25,234 nucleotides of DNA, from the NCBI RefSeq assembly GCF_000373985.1, contig NZ_KB893106.1:171-25404 (forward strand), read 5' to 3'. The DNA is from Desulfobacter curvatus DSM 3379. Lineage in GTDB: Bacteria > Desulfobacterota > Desulfobacteria > Desulfobacterales > Desulfobacteraceae. Position numbers and translations under genes: made by a program. Each line of letters opens with the position of its first letter. Position 1 is the first letter of the stretch. Below the pieces are notes generated by a model. That model made no database searches. It was given only the letters and a program-made list of their open reading frames with translations, and was not told where the DNA came from. Positions 1 to 8,064 of the stretch are shown here, in pieces.

Positions 1-165
1 GAAAGCAGGATCAGGAAAGGGTTTGGGCCGGAAAACTTTGCAGCAATTCGCCATATAGCCTTGAACCTGCTCAGAGAGCATAAAAATTTTAAAGGCAGTG
101 TCAAATCCAAGCGGTTGAATGCAGCAATGGATCCGGATTATCTAAAAGAGGTGGTGTTTGGATGA
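1..165 (+). CDS. ISAs1-family transposase, C-terminal fragment (cut by window edge)
   Basis: The reading frame is open from base 1 and ends at TGA 163-165. It gives 54 residues with the look of the ISAs1 (H-repeat-associated) DDE transposase C-terminus: a segment containing ENFAAIRHIALNLLREHK, a basic KSKRLNAA stretch and a final DPDYLKEVVFG. In this family the conserved 'IRHxALNLL' segment lies just after the last catalytic acidic region, so only the tail is visible and catalytic competence cannot be judged. The rest of the gene lies upstream of the window. The gene shows that the left edge of the window is mobile DNA. Assignment is from motif memory without a database search. Confidence 0.75.
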   Translation, partial: ESRIRKGFGPENFAAIRHIALNLLREHKNFKGSVKSKRLNAAMDPDYLKEVVFG

Positions 166-200
166 CAGTTGCCAATATCGAAACTATAGGCTCTTCGGGA

Positions 201-221
201 TATTTACTTGCGTTGGCCCTG
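201..221 (+). mobile_element. Possible right terminal inverted repeat of the ISAs1-type element
   Basis: About 55 bp after the transposase stop the sequence reads TTACTTGCGTTGGCCCTG, ending in GCCCTG at 216-221. ISAs1-family elements commonly end in a CAGGGC-type inverted repeat, so this is a plausible right end. The matching left end is outside the window, and I could not confirm a target-site duplication. The exact boundary is therefore a guess. Confidence 0.35.
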
Positions 222-240
222 TTTATTTTCCATATTGGGG

Positions 241-268
241 TTGACAAAAAGCAAGTTCTTACTTTAAT
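241..268 (+). promoter_or_regulatory. Probable sigma70-type promoter for the protease gene
   Basis: TTGACA at 241-246 matches the -35 consensus perfectly. TTTAAT at 263-268 matches five of six -10 positions, with a 16-bp spacer. Initiation would be near 275, giving a leader of about 30-35 nt before the start codon. The -35 box begins only about 20 bp past the presumed IS end, so insertion next to or within the native promoter region is possible. Confidence 0.55.
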
Positions 269-307
269 GAATTAACTATCCATTTTAATATCAAATTAGG
301 GGGTATC

Positions 308-3097
308 ATGATGTCTAAATTATATAAAATCATCTTAATGCTCTTACTATCAAGCGTGGTTACCTTTGATCTTTCTTTATCTGCCACAAATGAATCCACG
401 AACCTTGCCCAGCAGCTTTATGTAAGCTATTATGGCCGTCCTGCCGATCCGGACGGACAAAGCTATTGGGCTGAGGTGTTTGATGAAACCGATGATTTAA
501 CGGCTGCACTGTCAGATTTTGGCATATCCGAAGAATATACAAACAATTTCGGTTCTATGACCAATGAAGAACTGGTTACCAATCTTTACCATCAGTTATT
601 TGGCCGTGACCCTGAGACCGAAGGTTTAGATTTCTACACCACCCGTCTTAGCAGCGGTGAATCAACCTTAGCCACCATTGCCAAACAGATCGCCGACGGC
701 GCATCTGGTGATGATCTGACCACTATGAACAACAAAATCACGGTTGCAAACACATACACGTCTGCAGTCAGTGAACTTGGCGCAGACTATAATTTCGATA
801 ATATAGCCGTTGCCCAAGCTATTCTGGATGCTGTTGACGCCACTGCTGCATCTGTGACAGAGGGTAACGCTGAAGCAACAGAGGAAGTTGCTTCAAATGT
901 TTCATCCACCACAAACCATAAGCCTATTGCAAGTTCAATTTCTTTAAATATTGATTCATCTGTTCCATACTTAGAACAACAACTCATCGGTAATGACCCG
1001 GATGGAGATACCATCACATATGAATTGATTTCAGATTCCAGTGGCGACGGTTACTCACAATCCTACGTAAATTCGACAACCGGAATGCTTTACATTAACT
1101 GTGAACCCAATGGCAACGATTCCTTTACATTATCCTACCATGTAACTGACGGGCAGCTTTTCAGTGACCCGGCGACTGTTACCGTCCAGGTGACATACCT
1201 TTCTGAAGACGACAAAACTACCGGAAATGAGGAGGTGGGCTCGGAAGAGTATTCAGGTTTTGATCTGAGCACCTACAACAGTGATCTTTTAGGCGGTGAT
1301 TCAGAACCGGTTCAGCCCACATCCATTGATCTGAGTTTAAATTTTCCCACTCCAGGGGACCAGGGACAGCAAAGTTCCTGCGTGGGATGGGCCACAGCCT
1401 ATGCTTTGAAATCCTATCAGGAAGGCGTGGAGATTGGTTGGTCCCTGAATACTTCCTCCCACCTGTTCAGCCCTGCATTTATTTATAACCAGATCGTAAT
1501 CGGCAATGACGGGGGGTCTTATATCAGTGATGCTTTGGACCTGGCTGTGAATTTAGGCGTCTCCACACTTGCCAGCATGCCTTATTCTCACTTGGATTAC
1601 ACAACACAACCCTCTGCTGCAGCTCTTGAAGAAGCGTCTCAATACAAAGCTGCCAGATGGTCCAGAGTAAACGATACGGCCCAGATCAAGGCTGCGCTGG
1701 CAAACCGAAAACCTGTTGTCTGCGGAATCGCAGTCTATGAATCCCTTGTAAATCTTTACGGGGACGATTCCGTGTATAATACGATATCAGGTCAAAACTT
1801 AGGCGGCCATGCAGTCACTATTGTAGGATATGATGATAACAAATTTGGCGGTGCTTTTAAAATCATAAACTCCTGGAGTACCAACTGGGGGGATGATGGT
1901 TTTTTCTGGTTACCCTATTCCTTTGCCTCCCAAGGCATTATGAGAGAAGCCTATGTACTTGAAGATGTAGAAAACGGGTCAATACCGGACGATACAGAAC
2001 AAACAGAATCTGAACCTGATTACAATACTCTTCCAAACCTGACTGTCTCTTCATGGCATGCTGACTATGATCCTAGGCCCAATGGAAGCGGGACATTGAC
2101 ATATGAAGTCATCAACAATGGATCAGGCACTGCGCCTTTGGGGGCAGACATAAACCTGATGCTTTCCGATAACGACAATATTACCAGCAATGATTATTAT
2201 GTTGTCTATGAGGAAAATCCCTATGATTTACTTCCTGGTGGTTCTGTCTACAGAGACTCTGATAATGCTCTGTCATTTAACTTTCCCGATCAGATTGAAT
2301 CTGGGGTCTATTATATGGCACTCTGGGTGGATGATCTGGATGAGGTTGAAGAATCCAATGAAAACGATAACATATCACTAAGTAGCAGTACAATCACAAT
2401 TGAAAATTCCATGCCTGATCTCAGTGTCAATTCCTGGTATGCGGAATGGGATGGATATGGCAATGGCACCTTAACCTATGAAATTGAAAATAGTGGGGTT
2501 TCTGCCGTAAATTCCACCGACTGGTATATCAATCTGGTCTTGGACGAGGATCAAAATGTAGGGAATGGGAACGAAATATTTCTATTCTATGAGCAGGCTG
2601 CATTTTCTTTAAATCCTGGTGCCCAGATTTACAGAAACAGTTCAAATCCAGCACATTTCAACCTGTATGTTGATTATTATGGATATAGTATCCCCTCTGG
2701 TGTTTATTATATGGCGCTATGGGTTGATGATTTAAATGCTGTTGATGAAAGTAATGAGTTTAATAATGGGTCATACAGTTGGGACGTTGTTAATGTTTCA
2801 AGTTACTATGGGACTTCAGATGAAGATGACAAACCGCTTTCTTATACTGAAACCTCAGGCAAAGCTTATAACGGGAAAAAGCTTCCCTCAAAAGATGTTT
2901 TGATGAAAAAAGTTATGATTACAAAATCATCATCAGGAGAAATCACAATGCAAATACTGGATGAGGATTCCAGCAAAAAAACAGAAGATTCCAGAAGTGA
3001 ATTCCATACCAAACAGATATCTTCAAGTACAGGGTTGATCTTTCCTTCATCCGAAAGAATTCCAATGCCCAATGGAATGCCGACTTATGAAAAGTAA
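308..3097 (+). CDS. Secreted multidomain papain-like (C1) cysteine protease with DUF4214 and CARDB domains
   Basis: This 929-residue protein begins with a hydrophobic signal peptide (about residues 1-26, cleavage near LSLSA). In order I see a DUF4214-type region (about 32-140, with paired YYGRPADPDG and LFGRDPETEG motifs), a cadherin-like beta domain (about 205-296), a papain-family peptidase domain (about 340-552), and two CARDB-like adhesion repeats (about 575-698 and 702-830). A charged, Ser/Lys-rich tail follows. The peptidase has a full catalytic set: Q352 (oxyanion), C358 in SSCVGWA, H501 in GGHAV and N521 in IINSW. The two CARDB repeats share SGVYYMALWVDDL at 665-677 and 797-809, an internal duplication. 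No sorting anchor is visible at the C-terminus. AGGGGG at 298-303 fits ATG 311 slightly better than ATG 308. The stop overlaps the next gene. A role in extracellular protein processing or adhesion is inferred; the substrate is unknown. Confidence 0.85.
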   Translation: MMSKLYKIILMLLLSSVVTFDLSLSATNESTNLAQQLYVSYYGRPADPDGQSYWAEVFDETDDLTAALSDFGISEEYTNNFGSMTNEELVTNLYHQLFGRDPETEGLDFYTTRLSSGESTLATIAKQIADGASGDDLTTMNNKITVANTYTSAVSELGADYNFDNIAVAQAILDAVDATAASVTEGNAEATEEVASNVSSTTNHKPIASSISLNIDSSVPYLEQQLIGNDPDGDTITYELISDSSGDGYSQSYVNSTTGMLYINCEPNGNDSFTLSYHVTDGQLFSDPATVTVQVTYLSEDDKTTGNEEVGSEEYSGFDLSTYNSDLLGGDSEPVQPTSIDLSLNFPTPGDQGQQSSCVGWATAYALKSYQEGVEIGWSLNTSSHLFSPAFIYNQIVIGNDGGSYISDALDLAVNLGVSTLASMPYSHLDYTTQPSAAALEEASQYKAARWSRVNDTAQIKAALANRKPVVCGIAVYESLVNLYGDDSVYNTISGQNLGGHAVTIVGYDDNKFGGAFKIINSWSTNWGDDGFFWLPYSFASQGIMREAYVLEDVENGSIPDDTEQTESEPDYNTLPNLTVSSWHADYDPRPNGSGTLTYEVINNGSGTAPLGADINLMLSDNDNITSNDYYVVYEENPYDLLPGGSVYRDSDNALSFNFPDQIESGVYYMALWVDDLDEVEESNENDNISLSSSTITIENSMPDLSVNSWYAEWDGYGNGTLTYEIENSGVSAVNSTDWYINLVLDEDQNVGNGNEIFLFYEQAAFSLNPGAQIYRNSSNPAHFNLYVDYYGYSIPSGVYYMALWVDDLNAVDESNEFNNGSYSWDVVNVSSYYGTSDEDDKPLSYTETSGKAYNGKKLPSKDVLMKKVMITKSSSGEITMQILDEDSSKKTEDSRSEFHTKQISSSTGLIFPSSERIPMPNGMPTYEK

Positions 3098-3359
3098 ACT
3101 TATTATAGGAATATTTCTACTATTTATATATAGCTTCGCCTGTTTACAGGAGGAGAAGCAGTCTTTAACAGATAGCCGGACCATGCCTACAAAAGGAACA
3201 GCAAACCCGGCTGCGGCAAAATGCATAGAAGACGGACATACCATTAAAATAATTGAAGAAAATGGCGTTTCTATAGGATATTGGTGTGTAAATAAGAAAA
3301 CCAGCAAGAAGTGTGAGATATGGTCCTATTTCAGGGGTGAGTGTGATTTAAGTCCTTGA
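3087..3359 (+). CDS. Small DUF333-domain probable lipoprotein
   Basis: ATG 3087 gives a 90-residue protein. Residues 1-18 form a short basic and hydrophobic signal ending SFA-C19, an imperfect lipobox (Phe at -2, Ser at -3), so lipid attachment is likely but not certain. Residues about 40-88 match the DUF333 pattern: NPAAAKCIEDG, a central GYWCV, and KKCEIWSYFRGEC. Four cysteines (46, 67, 76, 86) would suit disulfides in the periplasm. The start overlaps the end of the protease gene by 11 bases (ATG inside the stop region), suggesting translational coupling; no strong independent ribosome site is visible. An upstream in-frame ATG at 3072 is possible but would put extra residues before the signal. 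DUF333 has no firm biochemical function. Coupling to the protease suggests a partner, chaperone or inhibitor role, which is inference. Confidence 0.72.
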   Translation: MKSKLIIGIFLLFIYSFACLQEEKQSLTDSRTMPTKGTANPAAAKCIEDGHTIKIIEENGVSIGYWCVNKKTSKKCEIWSYFRGECDLSP

Positions 3360-3475
3360 AATAGAGCGAACTCATGATTCCTTTCCCTATAAAAAATCCA
3401 TCACACCTTTGAATCACTGGTTAAAGGTAAACAATCTCTTATAAATTTGCCAATAACCTGGTTAAAGATTTGGCC

Positions 3476-4534
3476 ATGAACAATAAAATAAAATACAACG
3501 ATCTTAAAACACCTGTCAGTATAGAGGAAAACCGTTCGCCCTTGTGGGAAAAAATTTTTGCCGAGGCTGTGCGTGATCCTGAAGAACTATGCAGACGCCT
3601 GGAAATTTCAGACGAAAATGTTGATTTAAATCCAACTTTCTCAATGCTTGTGCCTGAACCCTTTTTACAGCGCATTAAGCCGAAAGACCCATTGGACCCG
3701 CTTTTGCTCCAGGTTCTTCCCAGAAAGGAAGAGTCGGTTTTAATCCCGGGTTTTACAACCGACCCTGTTGGTGAGGATGGACATTTAAGCCCTGAAGGCA
3801 CCTTGTCCAAGTATCACGGCCGATCCCTTATCGTAACGGGCAAAAGATGCGGTATCCACTGCCGTTTTTGCTTCAGGCGACATCTGTCCTTCCCAGGAAC
3901 AAAAAAAACCGACATTCCGGTCTGCTTTGCCATTGATCCGGAAAGGATTGCCGCGCGATTCATGGCAGACCCCACAATCCATGAGGCAATTCTCAGTGGC
4001 GGAGACCCTTTGATGCTAAGCGACAGGCAACTTCAGGATCTAATCTCCCACCTTGACGAGGTCCCAAGTATAAAAAGGATAAGAATTCATACCAGGATGC
4101 CGATTATCATTCCCCAGCGGCTCACGGAAAACCTGCTTAGATTTCTTGGTAATAATAAACGTTACGGCAGGACAGCCAAAATGATTGTCGTATTACACGT
4201 AAATCATCCCAATGAACTTGATTCCGGAGTTTCCCGCTCAATAGAAAACTTAATTGATTCCGGGGGTATTTTATTGAGCCAGACGGTACTATTACAAAAT
4301 GTTAATGACAACCTGCCTATCCTGTCTGAACTTTTTGAGCGTCTTATTGATTTAGGGGTAATACCGTATTATCTTCACCAGCTTGATCGGGTTGCAGGTG
4401 CTACTCATTTTGAAGTATCAACGAAAAAAGGAGGCGATTTGATAACAAAACTAAGGACGCGGTTGCCGGGATATGCAGTCCCACGCTATGTAAGGGAAAT
4501 ATCAGGGGAGCCGGGTAAGGTTGTATTAAAGTAG
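3476..4534 (+). CDS. epmB: Radical-SAM lysine 2,3-aminomutase-like protein, EpmB type
   Basis: From ATG 3476 the product has 352 residues, close to EpmB (about 340) and shorter than true KamA (over 400). EpmB converts alpha-lysine to beta-lysine for modification of elongation factor P. A CxxxCxxC iron-sulfur motif lies in GKRCGIHCRFCFRRH (cysteines at residues 125, 129 and 132). SGGDP follows at 174-178, then HTRMP (205-209) and YYLHQLDRVAGATHF. The C-terminal segment has PGYAVPRYVREISGEPGK, whose final lysine (K348) is the likely PLP-binding residue. No clear Shine-Dalgarno precedes either 3470 or 3476; I prefer the second ATG because the coding similarity begins there. Neither efp nor the EF-P ligase epmA is in the window. 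A catabolic or osmolyte-related aminomutase role remains possible. Confidence 0.8.
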   Translation: MNNKIKYNDLKTPVSIEENRSPLWEKIFAEAVRDPEELCRRLEISDENVDLNPTFSMLVPEPFLQRIKPKDPLDPLLLQVLPRKEESVLIPGFTTDPVGEDGHLSPEGTLSKYHGRSLIVTGKRCGIHCRFCFRRHLSFPGTKKTDIPVCFAIDPERIAARFMADPTIHEAILSGGDPLMLSDRQLQDLISHLDEVPSIKRIRIHTRMPIIIPQRLTENLLRFLGNNKRYGRTAKMIVVLHVNHPNELDSGVSRSIENLIDSGGILLSQTVLLQNVNDNLPILSELFERLIDLGVIPYYLHQLDRVAGATHFEVSTKKGGDLITKLRTRLPGYAVPRYVREISGEPGKVVLK

Positions 4535-4584
4535 CTGATATTGATTTCGCGCATTAAGCCTGGTACCGGAATTTTTTTTGCCTG

Positions 4585-5514
4585 TTAAACTGCCCCCGTG
4601 TTCTTATTCAGTGCTTCAATAATTGCATTGAGAATATCGTCGGCCTTGTCAATGGCTACCTGGCAGGTTCCCACACGCCTGTGGCCTCCACCGCCATATT
4701 TAAGCATCAAAGACCCCACATCTGCGCCGGCGGTTTTGTTGATAATGCTGTACCCGCAGGTGATGACGATATTCTGCCGCTTAAAGCCCCACATGATCTG
4801 CATGGAGATATTCGCATCGGGAAACAGGCTGTATAACAAGAACCGGTTGCCTGTGTAAATTTCATCCTGATTTCTTAGATCAAGGACCACGACATTTCCT
4901 TCCATGCAGCTGTTTTCAAGGAGCATCTGACGAAATAACTTGTCCTGTTCAAAATATCGCATGGTCCGCTCCTTAATATCCGGAATTTCAAGGATTTCCT
5001 TGCCGGTTTTGTTCCGGCAGTAATCAATCATATCCATCATCAACGCATAATTGCTGATGCGGTAATCCTTGTAACGTCCAAGGCCGGTGCGGGGATCCAT
5101 AATAAAAGATAAAAGAACCCACCCTTTGGGATTGAGTATTTCCTCTTTTGTAAACCGGGCGGCATCGGCTTTATCAACGGCACCGATCAAGTCATCAAGG
5201 TGCTTGTTCCTAAAACTATTCAACCCGCCATAGTACTCGTAAATAACCCGGGCTGCGCTTGGCGCCGAAGGTTCACTTTTTCCTTCAAAGTTGCCGAATG
5301 CCCTGCGCTCCTGTTCGCTGGAGTGGTGATCAAACCAAATCCCGCAACCGTGAACAAAAGGAATGTTTGCCAGAATGTCGTCGGAAGTTATTTCGATTTC
5401 GCCGTCCTGGATATCCTTGGGATGAACGAATTTAATGTCATCAATAATTCCTTTTTCTTTGAGAATGGCTGCACAGCCAAGGCCATCAAAGTCGGATCGG
5501 GTAACCAGTCGCAT
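4585..5514 (-). CDS. DHH-family phosphoesterase
   Basis: The start at 5514 gives 309 residues and is preceded by AAGGAGATATTC, an excellent ribosome site, so a longer upstream extension to 5541 is unlikely. The DHH-superfamily metal motifs are visible: SDFDG (residues 7-11), WFDHH (60-64), DKAD near 114-117, and a C-terminal DHHA1-type glycine motif GGGGHRRVGTC starting at about 274. Family members are Mn-dependent phosphoesterases acting on short RNA, pAp, cyclic dinucleotides or polyphosphate. The sequence alone does not say which. No GGDEF, PAS or membrane part is present, so it is not a full GdpP. It stands alone on the minus strand, convergent with the epmB-like gene. Confidence 0.82.
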   Translation of the reverse strand: MRLVTRSDFDGLGCAAILKEKGIIDDIKFVHPKDIQDGEIEITSDDILANIPFVHGCGIWFDHHSSEQERRAFGNFEGKSEPSAPSAARVIYEYYGGLNSFRNKHLDDLIGAVDKADAARFTKEEILNPKGWVLLSFIMDPRTGLGRYKDYRISNYALMMDMIDYCRNKTGKEILEIPDIKERTMRYFEQDKLFRQMLLENSCMEGNVVVLDLRNQDEIYTGNRFLLYSLFPDANISMQIMWGFKRQNIVITCGYSIINKTAGADVGSLMLKYGGGGHRRVGTCQVAIDKADDILNAIIEALNKNTGAV

Positions 5515-5619
5515 GAATATCTCCTTTTGCTGCGAATTCAAGATGAAGGATTTTAATACACTACCATAAAACCCACCGGAATCTCAAATAATTTTAACAC
5601 CCGGAGACACAAAAAAGCG

Positions 5620-6954
5620 CTATCCCAATTCCCGCCCTATACCGTGATATTCAAACCCGGCTTCTTTAATTTCGTCAGGGTCATACTGGTTTCTGCCGTC
5701 AAATATCACCCGCTCTTTCATCAGGGACGCCATCTTTTTAAAATCCGGCTGCCTGAAAGCCTTCCACTCAGTAACCAGAATACAGGCATCCGTACTGTCC
5801 AGGGCTGAATATTGGTCTTGGGCAAAACAAATCCTTTCCTGCTCTTGTACCGGGATCTCCTTTCTGGCCTGATCCATGGCCACGGGGTCATAAACATTGA
5901 CCCGGGCACCTGCGTCCACAAGGGTTTTAATCAATACACGGGAAGAGGCTTCACGCATATCATCGGTGCCGGGCTTAAATGCCAGTCCCCAGATACCGAA
6001 TGTCCGTCCGGTCAAATCCTGCCCGAATCGATTGAATACCTTGTCTCCAAGCACCTGTTTTTGAAGATTATTTCTTTGTTCCACCGCCTCCAGAAGACTG
6101 GGTGAAAAGCCTGCATCCCGACTGGTTTTCACAAGGGCCTTGACGTCTTTTGGAAAACACGAACCGCCGTATCCGCAACCGGGGTAAATAAATGAATACC
6201 CGATACGGGAATCCGAACCAATCCCCTTGCGCACGTTCTCCACGTCCACCCCCAACCGCTCACACAGATTGGAGATCTCATTCATGAATGAAATCTTTGT
6301 GGCCAGCATGGAGTTGGCTGCATACTTTGTCATTTCAGCATCTTTGACATTCATGAACAACATTTTGTCCCGGTTTCTTGAAAAAGGCGCATACAACCTG
6401 CGCATCAATTTTGCGGCCCGGGCAGAGTCCGCGCCCACAATGATCCGGTCCGGCTTGAGGAAATCATTAACCGCCGCCCCTTCTTTAAGAAATTCAGGAT
6501 TTGATACCACGTCAAATTCAACGTCTGCCCCCCGGGCCTCAAGTTCTTTGCCGACCTGCGCCCGAACTTTGTCTGCCGTTCCCACAGGTACCGTGGATTT
6601 ATCCACAATCACGGCGTAATCTTCAATAACGGAACCAATCTGCCGGGCAACTTCCAGCACATACTTCAGATCAGCAGAGCCGTCTTCCCCCGGCGGGGTG
6701 CCTACGGCAATAAAAAACACATTGCAATCCGTTGCAGCCTGGGCCAGATCAGTGGTGAAATCAAGGGTACCTTCCTTATAATTATTGAGGACGATGGACT
6801 CAAGACCCGGTTCATAAATGGGAAGAATGCCTTGTTTCAAATTTTCTATTTTTTCCCGGTCAATGTCCACACAAGTGACATGGCTTCCCATTTCAGAAAA
6901 ACATGCGCCTGTGACAAGGCCTACATATCCGGTTCCAATAATTGTTAATTTCAT
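5620..6954 (-). CDS. ugd: UDP-glucose 6-dehydrogenase
   Basis: The 444-residue protein oxidises UDP-glucose to UDP-glucuronate with two NAD+. It has the N-terminal Rossmann motif GTGYVGLVTGACF (residues 7-19), VGTPP at 84-88, STVPVGT at 120-126, the EFLKEG loop at 154-159, and the central-helix segment KYAANSMLATK (K210, N214, K220). The catalytic cysteine is C266 in GCGYGGSCFPKD. The C-terminal UDP-binding domain contains WGLAFKPGTDDMREA. Length matches the family. The start follows a weak AAAGGT site about 11 bases upstream. The product would feed the UDP-glucuronate 4-epimerase encoded on the same strand at 10715-11719, pointing to capsule or LPS sugar synthesis. The two genes are not contiguous. 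Confidence 0.96.
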   Translation of the reverse strand: MKLTIIGTGYVGLVTGACFSEMGSHVTCVDIDREKIENLKQGILPIYEPGLESIVLNNYKEGTLDFTTDLAQAATDCNVFFIAVGTPPGEDGSADLKYVLEVARQIGSVIEDYAVIVDKSTVPVGTADKVRAQVGKELEARGADVEFDVVSNPEFLKEGAAVNDFLKPDRIIVGADSARAAKLMRRLYAPFSRNRDKMLFMNVKDAEMTKYAANSMLATKISFMNEISNLCERLGVDVENVRKGIGSDSRIGYSFIYPGCGYGGSCFPKDVKALVKTSRDAGFSPSLLEAVEQRNNLQKQVLGDKVFNRFGQDLTGRTFGIWGLAFKPGTDDMREASSRVLIKTLVDAGARVNVYDPVAMDQARKEIPVQEQERICFAQDQYSALDSTDACILVTEWKAFRQPDFKKMASLMKERVIFDGRNQYDPDEIKEAGFEYHGIGRELG

Positions 6955-7347
6955 TTATTGAGTTCTACCTTTCATTTGTTGTCAAACCGGACCGGTCATT
7001 TTCGGCCCTGGACAAATTGAATTTGGATTAATTGAATATTGTCAAACAATGGATTGAAATACTTGCAATGTGTGCTGAATCCTTTTATGGATTTTAATCT
7101 TAGTCATTTGCTGATTAACAGAACAACCCGTATGTTATCCCGTTAGGCTAATTTCATACTCTCTTCATAAATTGCTTGTCAACTTAATTCCTTTCTGATA
7201 GGGGAAAATAGAGGTGATATTTCTATCGCTTTATAGAAACAACAACATGATTACCTGTTCGCATTTGTTATCCGGAGAACACATAATTTTTAGCAGAATT
7301 AATCAAAAAAACGACCATTTGAAACATTTTAATTTGGAGGATTGATT
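6955..7347. other. Divergent intergenic region between ugd and elbB
   Basis: This roughly 390-bp AT-rich stretch separates two divergently transcribed genes and should hold both promoters. On the minus strand two TTGACA hexamers occur (revcomp of TGTCAA near 6979-6984 and 7040-7045), but I see no convincing -10 at proper spacing. The inverted GACCGGTC lies near 6991-6998. No ORF, RNA gene or terminator could be supported here. Confidence 0.4.
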
Positions 7348-8004
7348 ATGGGCAAAAAAATAGGCGTACTATTAGCTGGGTGTGGCGTATATGATGGTTC
7401 TGAAATTCATGAAGCCGTATTGACAATGCTGTACTTGGATCAAGCCGGTGCACAGATTATTTGCATGGCGCCGAACATGGATCAATATCATGTCATTGAT
7501 CATTTATCAGGGACGGAAGCATCCGAAAAACGCAATGTTCTGGTAGAGTCTGCACGGATTGCCCGGGGAGAGATTAAGGACTTAAAAGATGTTCAAGCAA
7601 ATGATTTGGATGCCCTCATCATACCGGGCGGTTTTGGTGCAGCCAAAAACTTAAGTGATTTTGCAATTAACGGTACCCAAGCCCAGGTTCATCCGGAGGT
7701 CCAGAGAATCATAACCGACATGATTAACGGCAATAAACCCGTCGGAGCCCTTTGTATTGCGCCTGCAACGTTAACCAAGGCACTTGCCGACAAACAGCCG
7801 GAAGTCACCATTGGAAACGATCAGGGCACTGCAGACGCCATTGAGCAAATGGGCGGCAAACATGTGGCATGCGCTGTTGATCAGATACATACGGACAAAG
7901 ACAAAAAAATTGTAACAACACCGGCATATATGCTTGGTCCCAACATTAAAGATATCGCAAAGGGAATTGAAAAATTAGTTGCAGAAGTGCTGGCCATGGC
8001 ATAA
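7348..8004 (+). CDS. elbB: ElbB-like glyoxalase, DJ-1/PfpI superfamily
   Basis: ATG 7348 gives 218 residues and is preceded by TTGGAGG (7334-7340) at ideal spacing. The TTG at 7342 is a less likely start. The protein matches the ElbB/SCRP-27A type: MGKKIGVLLAGCGVYDGSE at the start, IIPGGFGAAKNL at 91-102, and the nucleophile elbow with C136 in GALCIAPATL. E22 is a candidate partner acid of the DJ-1 fold. E. coli ElbB has weak glyoxalase activity and was once linked to isoprenoid synthesis; its physiological role is unsettled. A 60-base gap separates it from pepN, so co-transcription is plausible. Confidence 0.88.
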   Translation: MGKKIGVLLAGCGVYDGSEIHEAVLTMLYLDQAGAQIICMAPNMDQYHVIDHLSGTEASEKRNVLVESARIARGEIKDLKDVQANDLDALIIPGGFGAAKNLSDFAINGTQAQVHPEVQRIITDMINGNKPVGALCIAPATLTKALADKQPEVTIGNDQGTADAIEQMGGKHVACAVDQIHTDKDKKIVTTPAYMLGPNIKDIAKGIEKLVAEVLAMA

Positions 8005-8064
8005 CCGCAATTTATATATCCCTTAATTGACATGACTGCGGGCCGGTTGTATTTTACTTGTATT

